Assembly (NCBI RefSeq): GCF_009834225.1
Contig: NZ_CP047176.1
Span: 1-64,000 of the forward strand
Length of the DNA stretch: 64,000 bases
Source: Rathayibacter sp. VKM Ac-2759
GTDB taxonomy: Bacteria; Actinomycetota; Actinomycetes; Actinomycetales; Microbacteriaceae
Direction of reading: 5' to 3'
Below are positions 31,908 to 40,877 of this stretch, in pieces. The stretch's first letter is position 1, and every line of letters begins with the position of its first letter. The notes under the pieces are model-generated. The model did no database searches, was not told where the DNA came from, and worked only from the letters and a program-made list of their open reading frames with translations. Both the position numbers and the translations under genes were made by a program.

Positions 31908-31968
31908 CGCGAGATGCCACTCGAGTACACGCTCTCCGGCGTGTCGCGTACCGAAGAGGCATCTCGCG
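31908..31968. terminator. Inverted repeat between convergent genes
   Basis: Perfect arms CGCGAGATGCC (31908-31918) and GGCATCTCGCG (31958-31968) around a 39-base partly paired centre, between a plus-strand gene ending at 31898 and a minus-strand gene ending at 31977. A bidirectional terminator is likely. Confidence 0.55.
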
Positions 31969-31976
31969 CCCAAGCG

Positions 31977-32390
31977 TCAGCGGCGGGTGAGCTCGACGAC
32001 CGGGATGACGCGGGTGGTCTTGCGCTCGTAGCCCTTGAAGCCGTCGGAGGCGGAGGTGAAGCGCGCCCAGCCCTCGTCGCGCTCGGAGCCCTCCTCGAGG
32101 ACGCGGGCGCGCACGGGGACGGTGCCGTCGTCGGGGGTCTCGATCTCGGTGTCGGGGTGCGCGATGAGGTTGTGGAACCAGGCGGGGTGCCTCGGGGCCC
32201 CGGCGGCGGACGCGGCGATCAGCCAGACGTCGTCGGAGGTGCGGATCGCCATCAGCGGGGCGATCCGCTCCTCGCCCGAGCGGGCGCCGGTGTGGTGCAC
32301 GAGCACGAGGCTGCGGCCGAAGCCGGCGGTCGTGACGGTGCCGCCGTTCGCGCGGAACTCGTCGATGATGATCTCGTTGAAGTCGGCCAT
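31977..32390 (-). CDS. Nitroreductase/deazaflavin-dependent (F420) oxidoreductase family protein
   Basis: A 137-residue split-barrel protein of the DDN family, which uses reduced F420 to reduce quinones or nitro compounds. Visible signatures are IIDEFRANGG, LVLVHHTGARSGEERIAPLMA and PAWFHNLIAHPDTEIE. The start MADFNEIIID is at 32390 with a 22-base gap after the ROK gene on the same strand. Whether this organism makes F420 cannot be seen here; some family members bind other cofactors. Confidence 0.85.
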   Translation of the reverse strand: MADFNEIIIDEFRANGGTVTTAGFGRSLVLVHHTGARSGEERIAPLMAIRTSDDVWLIAASAAGAPRHPAWFHNLIAHPDTEIETPDDGTVPVRARVLEEGSERDEGWARFTSASDGFKGYERKTTRVIPVVELTRR

Positions 32391-32412
32391 GCGCTTCTTC
32401 CGTTCACGGGTG

Positions 32413-33648
32413 TCAGGCGGAGGCGCCGAGGGCGTCGACGGACGCGATCGCGTCGGGGGGCGGGTCGGAGTCTCCGGCGGCCGCGGCGGGATCCGCGAGC
32501 GCACGCCGCCAGGGTAGCTCCGCGGCGCCGACCAGCTCCAGCCTCGAGCGGAGCGCCGCCCGCTCGATCCGCACGCCGCGGGCGAGGTCGCTGAGGGCCC
32601 GCGCCGAGACGCGGGCGGCGAGGCGCTCGCGGTCCACGGTGAGCAGCGAGCCGAGGAAGCCGCCGAGGACGACGGCGGTCGGGTTGAAGAGGTTGATGTA
32701 GGTCGAGAGACCCTCCGACAGCAGGTCGACCTGGCGGGCGACCTCGGCGAGCACGGCCGGATCGCGCGAAGTGCCGAGGGCGATGTCGAGCTCGTCCTGG
32801 TCGAGGACCCGCGCACCGAGCACGTCGAGGAGCGAGCGCATCCGCACCTCGGCCTCGAGGCAGCCGTGCCGACCGCAGCTGCAGCGACGGCCGCCGGCGG
32901 CGACGAGGGTGTGGCCGAGCTCGGCGGCGAACCCCGAGGAGCCCTGCAGCGGGATCCCGCCGATGATGACGCCTCCGCCGATGCCGCCCGCTCCGCCGGT
33001 GACGTAGACGACGTCGGCGACTCCGCGCGCGGCTCCGAAGAGCGACTCGCCGATCGCGCCGAGGCTCGCGTCGTTGCCGACCGAGACCGGCAGATCGAGC
33101 GCCCGCGCCAGCTTCGAGGAGAGATCGACGTTGCGCCAGCCGAGGTGGGGAGCGAGGTGGACGAAGCCGGAGTCGGCCTGGACCAGCCCGGGGACGGCGA
33201 CGCCGGCGCCGAGGAGGATGCGGTGCGACTCGCGCTCGGCCCGGAAGCCCTCGACGATGCCCGTGACCACGCGCACGACGGTGTCGGGCGACGCGGGCTT
33301 CGGTGTGTCGAAGCGCACGCGGCGCAGCAGGTCGCCGTTCAGGCCCACGAGTCCGACGATGATCGCGTCGGTGTCGAGGTGCACCCCGACGACCGCGAAG
33401 GCGCGGCCGGGGACGACGGTGGCGCTCGGGCGGCCGATGCGGCCGTCGGGGGCGGTCGTCTCCTCCTCGACCCAGCCGAGCTCGGTCAGCTCGCCGACGA
33501 GGTTCGCGACGGCGGAGCGGTTGAGGCCGGTGAGACGGCCGAGATCGGCGCGGCTGGTGGGGCCGTTGCGGTGCACCAGGGTCGCGATCGCGGCGAGGTT
33601 GTGGCGGCGGAGCAGCGCATTGCTCGACGGACCGACCGCTCCTGCCAT
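32413..33648 (-). CDS. ROK family transcriptional repressor (XylR-like)
   Basis: A 411-residue protein with an N-terminal winged helix (about 15-70; NGPTSRADLGRLTGLNRSAVANLVGEL) and a C-terminal ROK sugar-kinase-like domain. The zinc motif CSCGRHGCLE is present near residue 255. Without a proven kinase function it is best read as a sugar-responsive repressor. It follows a xylose/multiple-sugar ABC transporter on the same strand with a 136-base gap, so that transporter is the likely target and xylose or a related sugar the likely inducer. Confidence 0.88.
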   Translation of the reverse strand: MAGAVGPSSNALLRRHNLAAIATLVHRNGPTSRADLGRLTGLNRSAVANLVGELTELGWVEEETTAPDGRIGRPSATVVPGRAFAVVGVHLDTDAIIVGLVGLNGDLLRRVRFDTPKPASPDTVVRVVTGIVEGFRAERESHRILLGAGVAVPGLVQADSGFVHLAPHLGWRNVDLSSKLARALDLPVSVGNDASLGAIGESLFGAARGVADVVYVTGGAGGIGGGVIIGGIPLQGSSGFAAELGHTLVAAGGRRCSCGRHGCLEAEVRMRSLLDVLGARVLDQDELDIALGTSRDPAVLAEVARQVDLLSEGLSTYINLFNPTAVVLGGFLGSLLTVDRERLAARVSARALSDLARGVRIERAALRSRLELVGAAELPWRRALADPAAAAGDSDPPPDAIASVDALGASA

Positions 33649-33784
33649 GCTCGTCCGTCTCTCGTCGGGGTCGGCCCGGAGGCGGGCCGCGGATGCACTC
33701 GGGCGCGGCCCCTCGTGGAGAGCGCCGCGCCCGAGAACTGTATAAGGAGGAGCCGCGGGTCGCCCCGGCCTCCTCGCCGGGCGG

Positions 33785-35014
33785 CTAGCGCCCGCCGGCC
33801 CGGCGCTTGTTGAAGATGTCGAACGCGACGGCGAGCAGCAGCACGAAGCCCTTGATCGCCATCTGCCAGGCCGCGTCGACCGACAGGATCGACAGGCCCA
33901 TGTTGAGCACGCCCATCACGAGACCGCCGATGACGGCGCCGACGACCGTGCCGACGCCTCCCTGCACGGCCGCGCCTCCGATGAAGACCGCCGCGATCGC
34001 GTCGAGCTCGTAGTTCTGACCGGCCGAGGCGACCGCACCGCCGGCACGGGCGGTGCTGACGATGCCCGCGACTCCGGCCAGGGCGCCCATGTTGACGAAG
34101 ATGAAGAAGTTGACCCACTTCGTCTTCACGCCCGACATCATCGCGGCGAACAGGTTGCCGCCCATCGCGTAGATGTGGCGCCCGAAGACCGTGCGGCCGA
34201 GCACGAAGCTGTAGGCGAGGATCAGCACGGCGAGCACGATCAGGATGATCGGAGTGCCGCTGTAGCCCGCGAGCAGCCAGGCGAGGGCCATGATCGCGAC
34301 GACCGCCACGACCGCCTTCACCCAGAAGGAGGCGATCGGCTCGCGCGGGAGCTCGAGACGGCGGAGGGTGGCGCGCGTGCGCACCTGCTGCACCACGAGC
34401 GCGACGCAGACGAGGAGCCCGAGCACGAGGGTGAGCGCGTCGCGGCCGGCGATGCCGCCGAGGACGCCGGGCAGCCAGCCCGCGCCGATGGCGGTGAACT
34501 CGGTCGGGAGGCCGTTGATGGTGCCGCCGGTGAGCAGCACCAGGGTGAATCCGCGGAAGATCAGCATGCCCGCGAGGGTCACGATGAACGCCGGTATGCC
34601 GACGAAGGCGACCCAGAAGCCCTGCCACGCGCCGACGAGAGCGCCGGTCACCAGGGCGACGACGACCGCGGCCCACCAGGGCAGGCCCCAGTTGTTCATC
34701 GCGATCGCCGAAATCGCGCCGACCATCGCGACGACCGAGCCGACCGAGAGGTCGATGTGGCCCGCGATGATCACCATCACCATGCCGATGGCGAGGATCA
34801 GCACGTACGCGTTCTGCTGGATCAGGTTGTTGACGTTGCCCGGCAGCAGGAGGCGGCCGTTCGTCAGGATCTGGAACAGCAGGATGATGATGGCGAGCGC
34901 GGCGAGGATGCCGTACTGCCGGAGGTTGATGTTGAGTCGGCGGGCGCGCTTCGGCGGCGTCGACGGGGTGCTCGCCGGCGTGCCGGCCGGCGCTGTGGTG
35001 GTCGTGGCGCTCAT
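33785..35014 (-). CDS. xylH: Sugar ABC transporter permease (XylH/MmsB-like)
   Basis: A 409-residue inner-membrane permease of the ribose/xylose type (BPD_transp_2). About 10-12 helices start near residue 32. The characteristic [17 protein letters not shown] and [22 protein letters not shown] segments are present. An Ala/Thr/Pro-rich cytoplasmic N-terminus precedes them. The ATG at 35014 overlaps the ATPase gene by 4 bases. With XylG and XylF it would import a pentose or similar sugar. Confidence 0.9.
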   Translation of the reverse strand: MSATTTTAPAGTPASTPSTPPKRARRLNINLRQYGILAALAIIILLFQILTNGRLLLPGNVNNLIQQNAYVLILAIGMVMVIIAGHIDLSVGSVVAMVGAISAIAMNNWGLPWWAAVVVALVTGALVGAWQGFWVAFVGIPAFIVTLAGMLIFRGFTLVLLTGGTINGLPTEFTAIGAGWLPGVLGGIAGRDALTLVLGLLVCVALVVQQVRTRATLRRLELPREPIASFWVKAVVAVVAIMALAWLLAGYSGTPIILIVLAVLILAYSFVLGRTVFGRHIYAMGGNLFAAMMSGVKTKWVNFFIFVNMGALAGVAGIVSTARAGGAVASAGQNYELDAIAAVFIGGAAVQGGVGTVVGAVIGGLVMGVLNMGLSILSVDAAWQMAIKGFVLLLAVAFDIFNKRRAGGR

Positions 35015-36552
35015 CGGGCCTGGTCCCTTCCGGCGGTCATGTAGTGCATGAGGTGCTCCTGGGTGGCGTCGGCACGGTCGATCTCGCCCGTGATCCGCCC
35101 CTCGGAGATGGTGTAGATGCGGTCGGCGAGCCCGATCAGCTCGGGCAGCTCGGACGAGATGACGACGACCGCCTTGCCCTGGGCCGCGAGCTCGTTGATG
35201 ATCCCGTAGATCTCGTACTTGGCTCCCACGTCGATGCCGCGGGTGGGCTCGTCGAGGATCAGCACGTCGGGACCCGAGAAGATCCACTTCGAGAGGACGA
35301 CCTTCTGCTGGTTGCCGCCCGAGAGCTTGCCGGTGACGGCCGAGACGCTCGGGGCCTTGATGTTCATCTTGGAGCGGTACGAGTCCGCGACCTTGTACTC
35401 GCGGTGCTTGTCGATCACGCCGAGGCGGGCGAGCCGCGACAGGGCGGCGGCCGACACGTTGACGGTGATGTCGCCGATGAGGTTGAGGCCGTAGCGCTTG
35501 CGGTCCTCGGTCGCGTACGCGAGACCGTTGCGGATCGCCTCGTCGACGGTGCGGGTCTGGATCTCCGTGCCGTCCTTGAAGACGCGACCCGAGATGCCGG
35601 TGCCGTAGCTCCTCCCGAAGATGCTCATCGCGAGCTCGGTGCGCCCGGCGCCCATCAGCCCGGCGAAGCCGACGATCTCGCCGGCGCGCACGGTGAAGGA
35701 GGCGTCCTCGACGACGACGCGGTTGATGTCGACCGGGTGGTGGACCGTCCAGTGCTCGACGCGCAGCTTCTCGTCGCCGATCTGCGGATCGCGCGGCGGG
35801 AACATGCTGTTGAGGTCGCGGCCGACCATCGCGCGGATGATGCGGCTCTCGGAGGCGTCCTCTCCGGCCATCGCGAAGCTCTCGATCGTTCGGCCGTCGC
35901 GGATGATCGTGACTGTGTCGGCGATCGCGCGGATCTCCTTCAGCTTGTGGCTGATGATGATGCAGGTGATGCCCTGCTGGCGCAGCTGGTCGATGAGGCT
36001 GAGCAGGTGGTCGCTGTCCTCGTCGTTGAGAGCGGCCGTCGGCTCGTCGAGGATGAGGAGCTTGACCTCCTTCGCGAGGGCCTTGGCGATCTCGACGAGC
36101 TGCTGCTTGCCGACGCCGAGCTCGAGGATCTTGGTCGCGGGGCTCTCGGCCAGGCCGACGCGGGCGAGCAGCTTCGCCGCCTCCGCGTTCGTGGCGTTCC
36201 AGTCGATGACTCCGCGCCTGGACTTCTCGTTGCCGAGGAAGATGTTCTCGGCGATCGAGAGGTAGGGGCTGAGCGCGAGCTCCTGGTGGATGATGACGAT
36301 GCCGTCGGCCTCGCTGTCGTTGATCGAGCGGTACTGGGCGGGATGCCCTTCGAACTCGATCGATCCCTCGAAGCTGCCGACGGGGTAGACGCCCGACAGC
36401 ACCTTCATGAGCGTCGACTTGCCGGCGCCGTTCTCGCCGCAGATGGCGTGGACCTCGCCGGGCTGGACCGACAGCGAGACGCCGTCGAGGGCGCGGACAC
36501 CGCCGCCGAACTCCTTGACGATGTCGCGCATGATGAGGATGGGACTGGCCAA
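35011..36552 (-). CDS. xylG: Sugar ABC transporter ATP-binding protein (XylG/MmsA-like)
   Basis: A 513-residue tandem ATPase energising sugar import. The first domain has Walker [10 protein letters not shown] and Walker [12 protein letters not shown]. The second has signature LSGGNQQKV and Walker [15 protein letters not shown], while its Walker A is degenerate (GLMGAGRTE), as is usual for this family. The TTG at 36552 ([17 protein letters not shown]) has GTGAGG 5 bases upstream and fits family starts better than the upstream ATG at 36618. It overlaps the permease gene by 4 bases. Confidence 0.9.
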   Translation of the reverse strand: MASPILIMRDIVKEFGGGVRALDGVSLSVQPGEVHAICGENGAGKSTLMKVLSGVYPVGSFEGSIEFEGHPAQYRSINDSEADGIVIIHQELALSPYLSIAENIFLGNEKSRRGVIDWNATNAEAAKLLARVGLAESPATKILELGVGKQQLVEIAKALAKEVKLLILDEPTAALNDEDSDHLLSLIDQLRQQGITCIIISHKLKEIRAIADTVTIIRDGRTIESFAMAGEDASESRIIRAMVGRDLNSMFPPRDPQIGDEKLRVEHWTVHHPVDINRVVVEDASFTVRAGEIVGFAGLMGAGRTELAMSIFGRSYGTGISGRVFKDGTEIQTRTVDEAIRNGLAYATEDRKRYGLNLIGDITVNVSAAALSRLARLGVIDKHREYKVADSYRSKMNIKAPSVSAVTGKLSGGNQQKVVLSKWIFSGPDVLILDEPTRGIDVGAKYEIYGIINELAAQGKAVVVISSELPELIGLADRIYTISEGRITGEIDRADATQEHLMHYMTAGRDQAR

Positions 36553-36596
36553 CAGGGCCTCACTTCGTTGTGCAGGGGTGGGTCGGAGGGGGAGAA

Positions 36597-36636
36597 GGGC
36601 GGGGTGGGGGAGAATCACTCCTCCCCTACCCCGCCC
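36597..36636 (-). terminator. Intercistronic hairpin between xylF and xylG
   Basis: Arms 36597-36611 and 36622-36636 match at 14 of 15 positions around a 10-base loop, just after the binding-protein gene. Such attenuators let the binding protein be made in excess over the ATPase and permease. Confidence 0.7.
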
Positions 36637-36642
36637 GCCCGA

Positions 36643-37767
36643 TCAGAGGCCGACGTCGCTCGCCTTGAGGAAGTCGGAGTCGATCAGGACCGACTGCACG
36701 TCGTCCTTGGTGACGACCTGCGGCTCGAGGAGGTAGGACGGGACGACCTTCTCGCCGTTGTCGTACGTCTCGGTGTCGTTCACCTCGGGCTCCTCGCCCG
36801 CGACGATCGACTGCACCATCTGGAACACGCGGTCACCGAGGGTGCGGGTGTCCTTCCAGACGGTCATCGACTGCTCGTCGGCGAGGATCGCCTTGACGTT
36901 CGCCTTGTCGGCGTCCTGACCGGTGATCACCGGGTAGTCGGCGCCGGGGGTGTAGCCGGCCGACTTCAGCGACGCCTCGATGCCGATGGCCAGGCTGTCG
37001 TTGGGCGAGAGCACGACGTCGACCTTCTGGTCTCCGGTGTAGAAGGAGGAGAGGCGGTTGTCCATCTCGGACTGCGCCTTGTCCGAGGCCCAGCCCTGGA
37101 TGCCGATCGAGGCCCAGTCGTCGTCGGAGGCGGGCGACTTGCCCGAGGGGACGACGAGCTTGCCGCTCTCGATGTAGGGCTGGAGGACGTCCCAGGCTCC
37201 CGAGAAGAAGAACTTGGCGTTGTTGTCGTCGGGGCTGCCGGCGAAGGGCTCGAGGTTGAACGGCCCTGCGGCGTTGGCGAGGTCGAGGGTCTCCTCGATG
37301 TACTGGCCCTGGAGCTGGCCGACCTTGTAGTTGTCGAAGGTCGCGTAGTAGTCGACGTCGGGGGTGCCGTTGATGAGGCGGTCGTAGGCGATGACGGTGG
37401 CGTTCTGCTTCTTCGCCTCCGCGAGGACCGGGGCGAGCGCCTCGCCGTCGATGGCCGCGATCACGAGGATCTTGGAGCCTCCGGCGATCTGGTTCTGGAT
37501 CTGCGAGATCTGCTGGTCGGTCTTGTTGTCGGCGTACTGGAGGTCGACGGTGCAGCCGTCGTCCTCGAGCTTCGACTGGAGGCCTTCGCCGTCGTTGATC
37601 CAGCGCTCGAGGCTGCGGGTGGGCATCGAGATGCCGACGTTGCAGTCGCCGGTGGCGCTCTCGCCTCCGGCGCCGCCGGAGTTGGCGGGGCTCGCCGAAC
37701 AGGCGGCGAGACCGAGGGAGATGATGCCGGCGGCGGCCAGCGTCGTGATGCTGCGGGAGAACTTCAT
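36643..37767 (-). CDS. xylF: Xylose-type sugar-binding lipoprotein (XylF/ChvE-like)
   Basis: A 374-residue substrate-binding protein. The signal peptide MKFSRSITTLAAAGIISLGL ends in the lipobox LAAC near residue 23. A periplasmic-binding fold of the ribose/xylose family follows (VGISMPTRSLERWINDGE, NNAKFFFSGAWDVLQPYI, VLSPNDSLAIGIEASL). Closest in style to ChvE/XylF proteins binding xylose, glucose or arabinose. The ATG at 37767 has AGAGAGGA about 9 bases upstream. It is the first gene of the transporter operon. Confidence 0.92.
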   Translation of the reverse strand: MKFSRSITTLAAAGIISLGLAACSASPANSGGAGGESATGDCNVGISMPTRSLERWINDGEGLQSKLEDDGCTVDLQYADNKTDQQISQIQNQIAGGSKILVIAAIDGEALAPVLAEAKKQNATVIAYDRLINGTPDVDYYATFDNYKVGQLQGQYIEETLDLANAAGPFNLEPFAGSPDDNNAKFFFSGAWDVLQPYIESGKLVVPSGKSPASDDDWASIGIQGWASDKAQSEMDNRLSSFYTGDQKVDVVLSPNDSLAIGIEASLKSAGYTPGADYPVITGQDADKANVKAILADEQSMTVWKDTRTLGDRVFQMVQSIVAGEEPEVNDTETYDNGEKVVPSYLLEPQVVTKDDVQSVLIDSDFLKASDVGL

Positions 37768-37880
37768 GGAGTGCATTCCTCTCTGAAAGCAGTGTCCGAG
37801 TGGGAGGACGGCGCGAGGGCGTGCACGGTGGAGCACGCCGTCGTGTCGTCGCCCGGAAGGGCGGGGAGCCCCGAGGGGCT

Positions 37881-37896
37881 TTGTCCACGGAGACAA
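37881..37896. promoter_or_regulatory. Candidate operator upstream of the sugar transporter
   Basis: The inverted repeat TTGTC-N6-GACAA lies 114 bases upstream of xylF in the 266-base spacer before it. Spacing and symmetry suit a dimeric regulator such as the ROK protein; binding is an inference. Confidence 0.35.
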
Positions 37897-38033
37897 CATA
37901 TTGCGTGAGGGTGCGGGTGGCAAGGACGGATCCAGGTGTTGCAGAACCGTGATCTCCGAGACGGGAGATCCGCGTGCTTGCAGGGTGAGACCGCTCTCAC
38001 GAGAGCGGTGGCGGTCCTGTGCCGCGGCTCGGG

Positions 38034-38594
38034 TCAGCGGCGGACGCGGTAGCGGAGGAGGACGGTGCCGTTGCCGAACCGGCGCTCCTCGACGAGGTCG
38101 AGCGCGGTGCGCAGCCCCCGCGGCAGGCCCGGCTTGCCCCCGCCGACGAGGAGGGGGAGGACGTAGAGCTGGATCTCGTCGACGAGCCCGGCGGTCAGCG
38201 CCTGCGCGGCGATGCCGGCGCCTCCGATGAGCAGGTCGCCCAGGGCGGCGGCCTTCAGTCTCTGCACCGCGGCGAGGTCGAAGGCGGAGTCGATGCGGGT
38301 GTCGGCGGTCGAGGCGGCGGTGAGGGTCCTCGAGTAGACGACCTTGCTCGGCGCCCTCCAGGCGGCGGCGAACTCGGCGGAGGCGGCCGACTGCGCGGCG
38401 AGAGCGGGGTCGGTCTCCCAGCCGGCCATCGTCTCGTAGAGGCGCCGCCCGTAGAGCAGCGTGCCGACCGACTGCATCAGCCGGGTGTGCGAGGCGAAGA
38501 CCTCGTCGTCGACGGGCAGCCAGGCGAAGACGCCGTCCTCGTCCTCGATGAAGCCGTCGAGGGAGACGTTGGTCACGTGGATCAGGTCGGGCAT
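38034..38594 (-). CDS. Dihydrofolate reductase family protein (RibD C-terminal-like)
   Basis: A 186-residue protein of the RibD-C/DHFR-like family. Motifs: LIHVTNVSLDGFIEDEDGVFAW at the start, LLYGRRLYETMAGW, and GDLLIGGAGIAAQAL, which is the NADPH-binding glycine stretch. Members are usually annotated as deaminase-reductases, and most have unknown substrates. It stands alone; neighbours do not indicate a role. Confidence 0.87.
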   Translation of the reverse strand: MPDLIHVTNVSLDGFIEDEDGVFAWLPVDDEVFASHTRLMQSVGTLLYGRRLYETMAGWETDPALAAQSAASAEFAAAWRAPSKVVYSRTLTAASTADTRIDSAFDLAAVQRLKAAALGDLLIGGAGIAAQALTAGLVDEIQLYVLPLLVGGGKPGLPRGLRTALDLVEERRFGNGTVLLRYRVRR

Positions 38595-38693
38595 GCGGCG
38601 CCTCCCGGGTCGTCGGCCGCGGCGGGCCGGGTCTCAGGGTGGCACCGGGGCGCCTGCTCCGGCTAGGCGCGCGCGGAGTGATCGGGGCGGTCG

Positions 38694-38746
38694 ATCCGTC
38701 ACAGAAGACCCGTGTCATCGAGCGGGACGGTGCATCTGTGACGGAT
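38694..38746. repeat. Perfect 12-bp inverted repeat upstream of the kdp operon
   Basis: Arms ATCCGTCACAGA (38694-38705) and TCTGTGACGGAT (38735-38746) with a 29-base centre. It lies in the 390-base spacer between the divergent DHFR-like gene and the kdp genes. A further hairpin at 38947-38976 (CATCCGGGGGC with GCCCTCGGATG, one mismatch) ends against the ribosome binding site of the first kdp ORF. I see no gene in this spacer. Confidence 0.55.
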
Positions 38747-38984
38747 GGGACTCGTCTTCTGGAGGTGGGGCATCTGGGCATCCCGGACCTGATCCGTGTG
38801 ATGCCCGAGTCTCCGTGAGGAGACCGTGCGGTTCGGGGGCGAGTGCGTATGGAAGTCGTGAGGACGCCAGGACCCGCACCGCGCCGGGTGTTGCATCAGG
38901 ACTCGTGCCGGGTCCGCGACCACCGCGGGCCGGCCGGGCGCCTCCGCATCCGGGGGCAGCCCTCCGCCCTCGGATGGAGTTCTC

Positions 38985-39119
38985 GTGCTCGACCTTGTCT
39001 ACGTGATCGGCGTCCTCGCCGTCTTCGCGCTCGTCGGCGTCATCGCCAAGGGGGTCGAGAAGCTCGCGCCCCGCGGCTCCGGCCCTCGCGCGGCGACAGC
39101 GGAGGACGAGATCAAGTGA
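38985..39119 (+). CDS. Small membrane protein at the head of the kdp operon
   Basis: A 44-residue protein starting VLDLVYVIGVLAVFALVGVI, a single membrane helix, followed by a charged tail ending ATAEDEIK. The GTG is preceded by GGAG. Its stop overlaps the kdpF start. Small single-helix ORFs at this place are known in actinobacterial kdp operons; it may be an accessory subunit, but that is inferred from position. Confidence 0.7.
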   Translation: MLDLVYVIGVLAVFALVGVIAKGVEKLAPRGSGPRAATAEDEIK

Positions 39120-39205
39120 TCGTCTTCGACTCCCTCGCCGCGATCCTCGCGATCGCCGCGATCGGGTACCTCGTCGCAGCGCTCGTGAAGCCGGAGCGCT
39201 TCTGA
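39116..39205 (+). CDS. kdpF: Potassium-transporting ATPase small subunit KdpF
   Basis: A 29-residue single-helix peptide ([20 protein letters not shown], then AALVKPERF) that stabilises the KdpFABC complex. The GTG overlaps the preceding stop by 4 bases, and the TGA overlaps the kdpA ATG by one base. The C-terminal KPERF is the KdpF signature. Confidence 0.93.
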   Translation: MIVFDSLAAILAIAAIGYLVAALVKPERF

Positions 39206-40877
39206 TGGACACCTTCCTCGCGATCCTGCAGGTCGCCTCCGTCGCCCTGGTCCTCGTCCTCCTGTACCGCCCGCTCGGCGACTACATGGCGCACACCTAC
39301 ACGAGCAAGAAGGACCTCGCCGTCGAGCGCGGCTTCTACCGCCTCATCGGGGTCGAGTCCCACTCCGAGCAGAGCTGGAGCGCCTACCTCCGCGGGGTGC
39401 TCGCATTCTCGCTCCTCGGCGTCCTCCTCGTCTACGCGCTGCAGCGGGCGCAGGCCCTCCTCCCCTACTCGCTCGGGTTCCCGGCGATCCCGGAGGGACT
39501 CTCGTTCAACACGGCGGTCTCGTTCGTCACGAACACCAACTGGCAGTCGTACTCGCCCGACGTGACGATGGGCTACTCCGTGCAGCTGCTCGGCCTGGCC
39601 GTGCAGAACTTCCTCTCGGCCGGAGTCGGCATCGCCGTCGCCATCGCGCTGGTGCGCGGATTCGCGCGCCGGAACAGCGACTCGATCGGCAACTTCTGGG
39701 TCGACCTCACGCGCGGGACTCTCCGCCTCCTCCTCCCGCTCTCGGTGATCGCAGCGGTCCTCCTCCTCGCGGGTGGGGTGATCCAGAACGTCGCCGGATC
39801 CACCGACGTCACGACGATCACGGGTGGCACGCAGAGCATCCCCGGCGGTCCGGTCGCCTCGCAGGAGGCGATCAAGATGGTCGGCACCAACGGCGGCGGC
39901 TTCTTCAACGCGAACTCCTCGCATCCGTTCGAGAACCCCACCGCGTGGACCAGCGCGCTGCAGGTGATCCTGATGCTCGCGATCCCGTTCTCGCTGCCGC
40001 GCGCCTTCGGCCGCATGGTCGGCAACGCGAAGCAGGGCTACGCGATCGTCGCGGCGATGGCCACGATCTTCGTCGTCTCGCTCACCGCGCTCACGCTGCT
40101 CGAGCTCGCGGGCACCGGCGCCGCACCGCAGGCCGCGGGAGGCGCGATGGAGGGCAAGGAGACGCGGTTCGGCATCGCCGGCTCGGCCCTGTTCGGGGCG
40201 ACCAGCACGCTGACCTCGACCGGCGCGTCAACTCGATGCACGACTCCTACACGGCGCTCGGCGGCATGCTGCCGATGCTGAACATGATGCTCGGCGAGGT
40301 CGCCCCGGGCGGCGTCGGCTCGGGTCTGTACGGGATGCTCGTGCTCGCGGTCCTCGCCGTGTTCATCGGCGGGCTGCTCGTCGGCCGCACCCCGGAGTAC
40401 CTGGGCAAGAAGCTCGGCCCGTACGAGATCAAGCTCGCGAGCATCTACATCCTGATCACGCCGACCCTCGTGCTGGCCGGCACGGCGCTGAGCTTCGCGA
40501 TCCCCGCGGTGCGCGCCGACGTCGAGAGCACCTCGATCTGGAACCCGGGGCTGCACGGCCTCTCGGAGGTGCTCTACGCGTTCACCTCGGCGGCGAACAA
40601 CAACGGCTCGGCGTTCGCGGGACTCACGGCGAACACCCCGTGGTTCAACACCGCGCTCGGCGTCGCGATGCTGCTCGGCCGGTTCCTGCCGATCGTGATG
40701 GTGCTGGCGCTCGCCGGCTCGCTCGCGAAGCAGGGCGCCACTCCGTCGACCGCGGGCACGCTGCCCACCCACCGACCCCAGTTCGTCGGCCTGCTGGTGG
40801 GCGTCACCGTGATCGTCACCGCACTCACCTACTTCCCCGTGCTCGCGCTCGGACCCCTCGCAGAAGGACTCCAGTGA
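39205..40877 (+). pseudogene. kdpA: KdpA, potassium-binding subunit, interrupted by a one-base deletion
   Basis: KdpA is the channel-like K+-binding subunit of the Kdp pump. The first frame gives about 340 residues, including [19 protein letters not shown] and [20 protein letters not shown], the selectivity-filter regions. At about 40227 it shifts: the sequence reads GGCGCGTCAACTCG where the family needs GGCGCGGTCAACTCG (GAVNSMHDS). One G is missing. The downstream frame continues without gaps ([19 protein letters not shown], then [15 protein letters not shown]) to the normal end. As written, the protein would be cut at 358 residues with 17 or so wrong ones at the end. With one base restored it would be about 557 residues, the normal length. 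The rest of the operon is intact. Confidence 0.9.

Noticed and set aside
38595..38984. Possible ydaO-type riboswitch before kdp
   Set aside because: Hairpins are present, but I could not match the conserved core, so no riboswitch is claimed.
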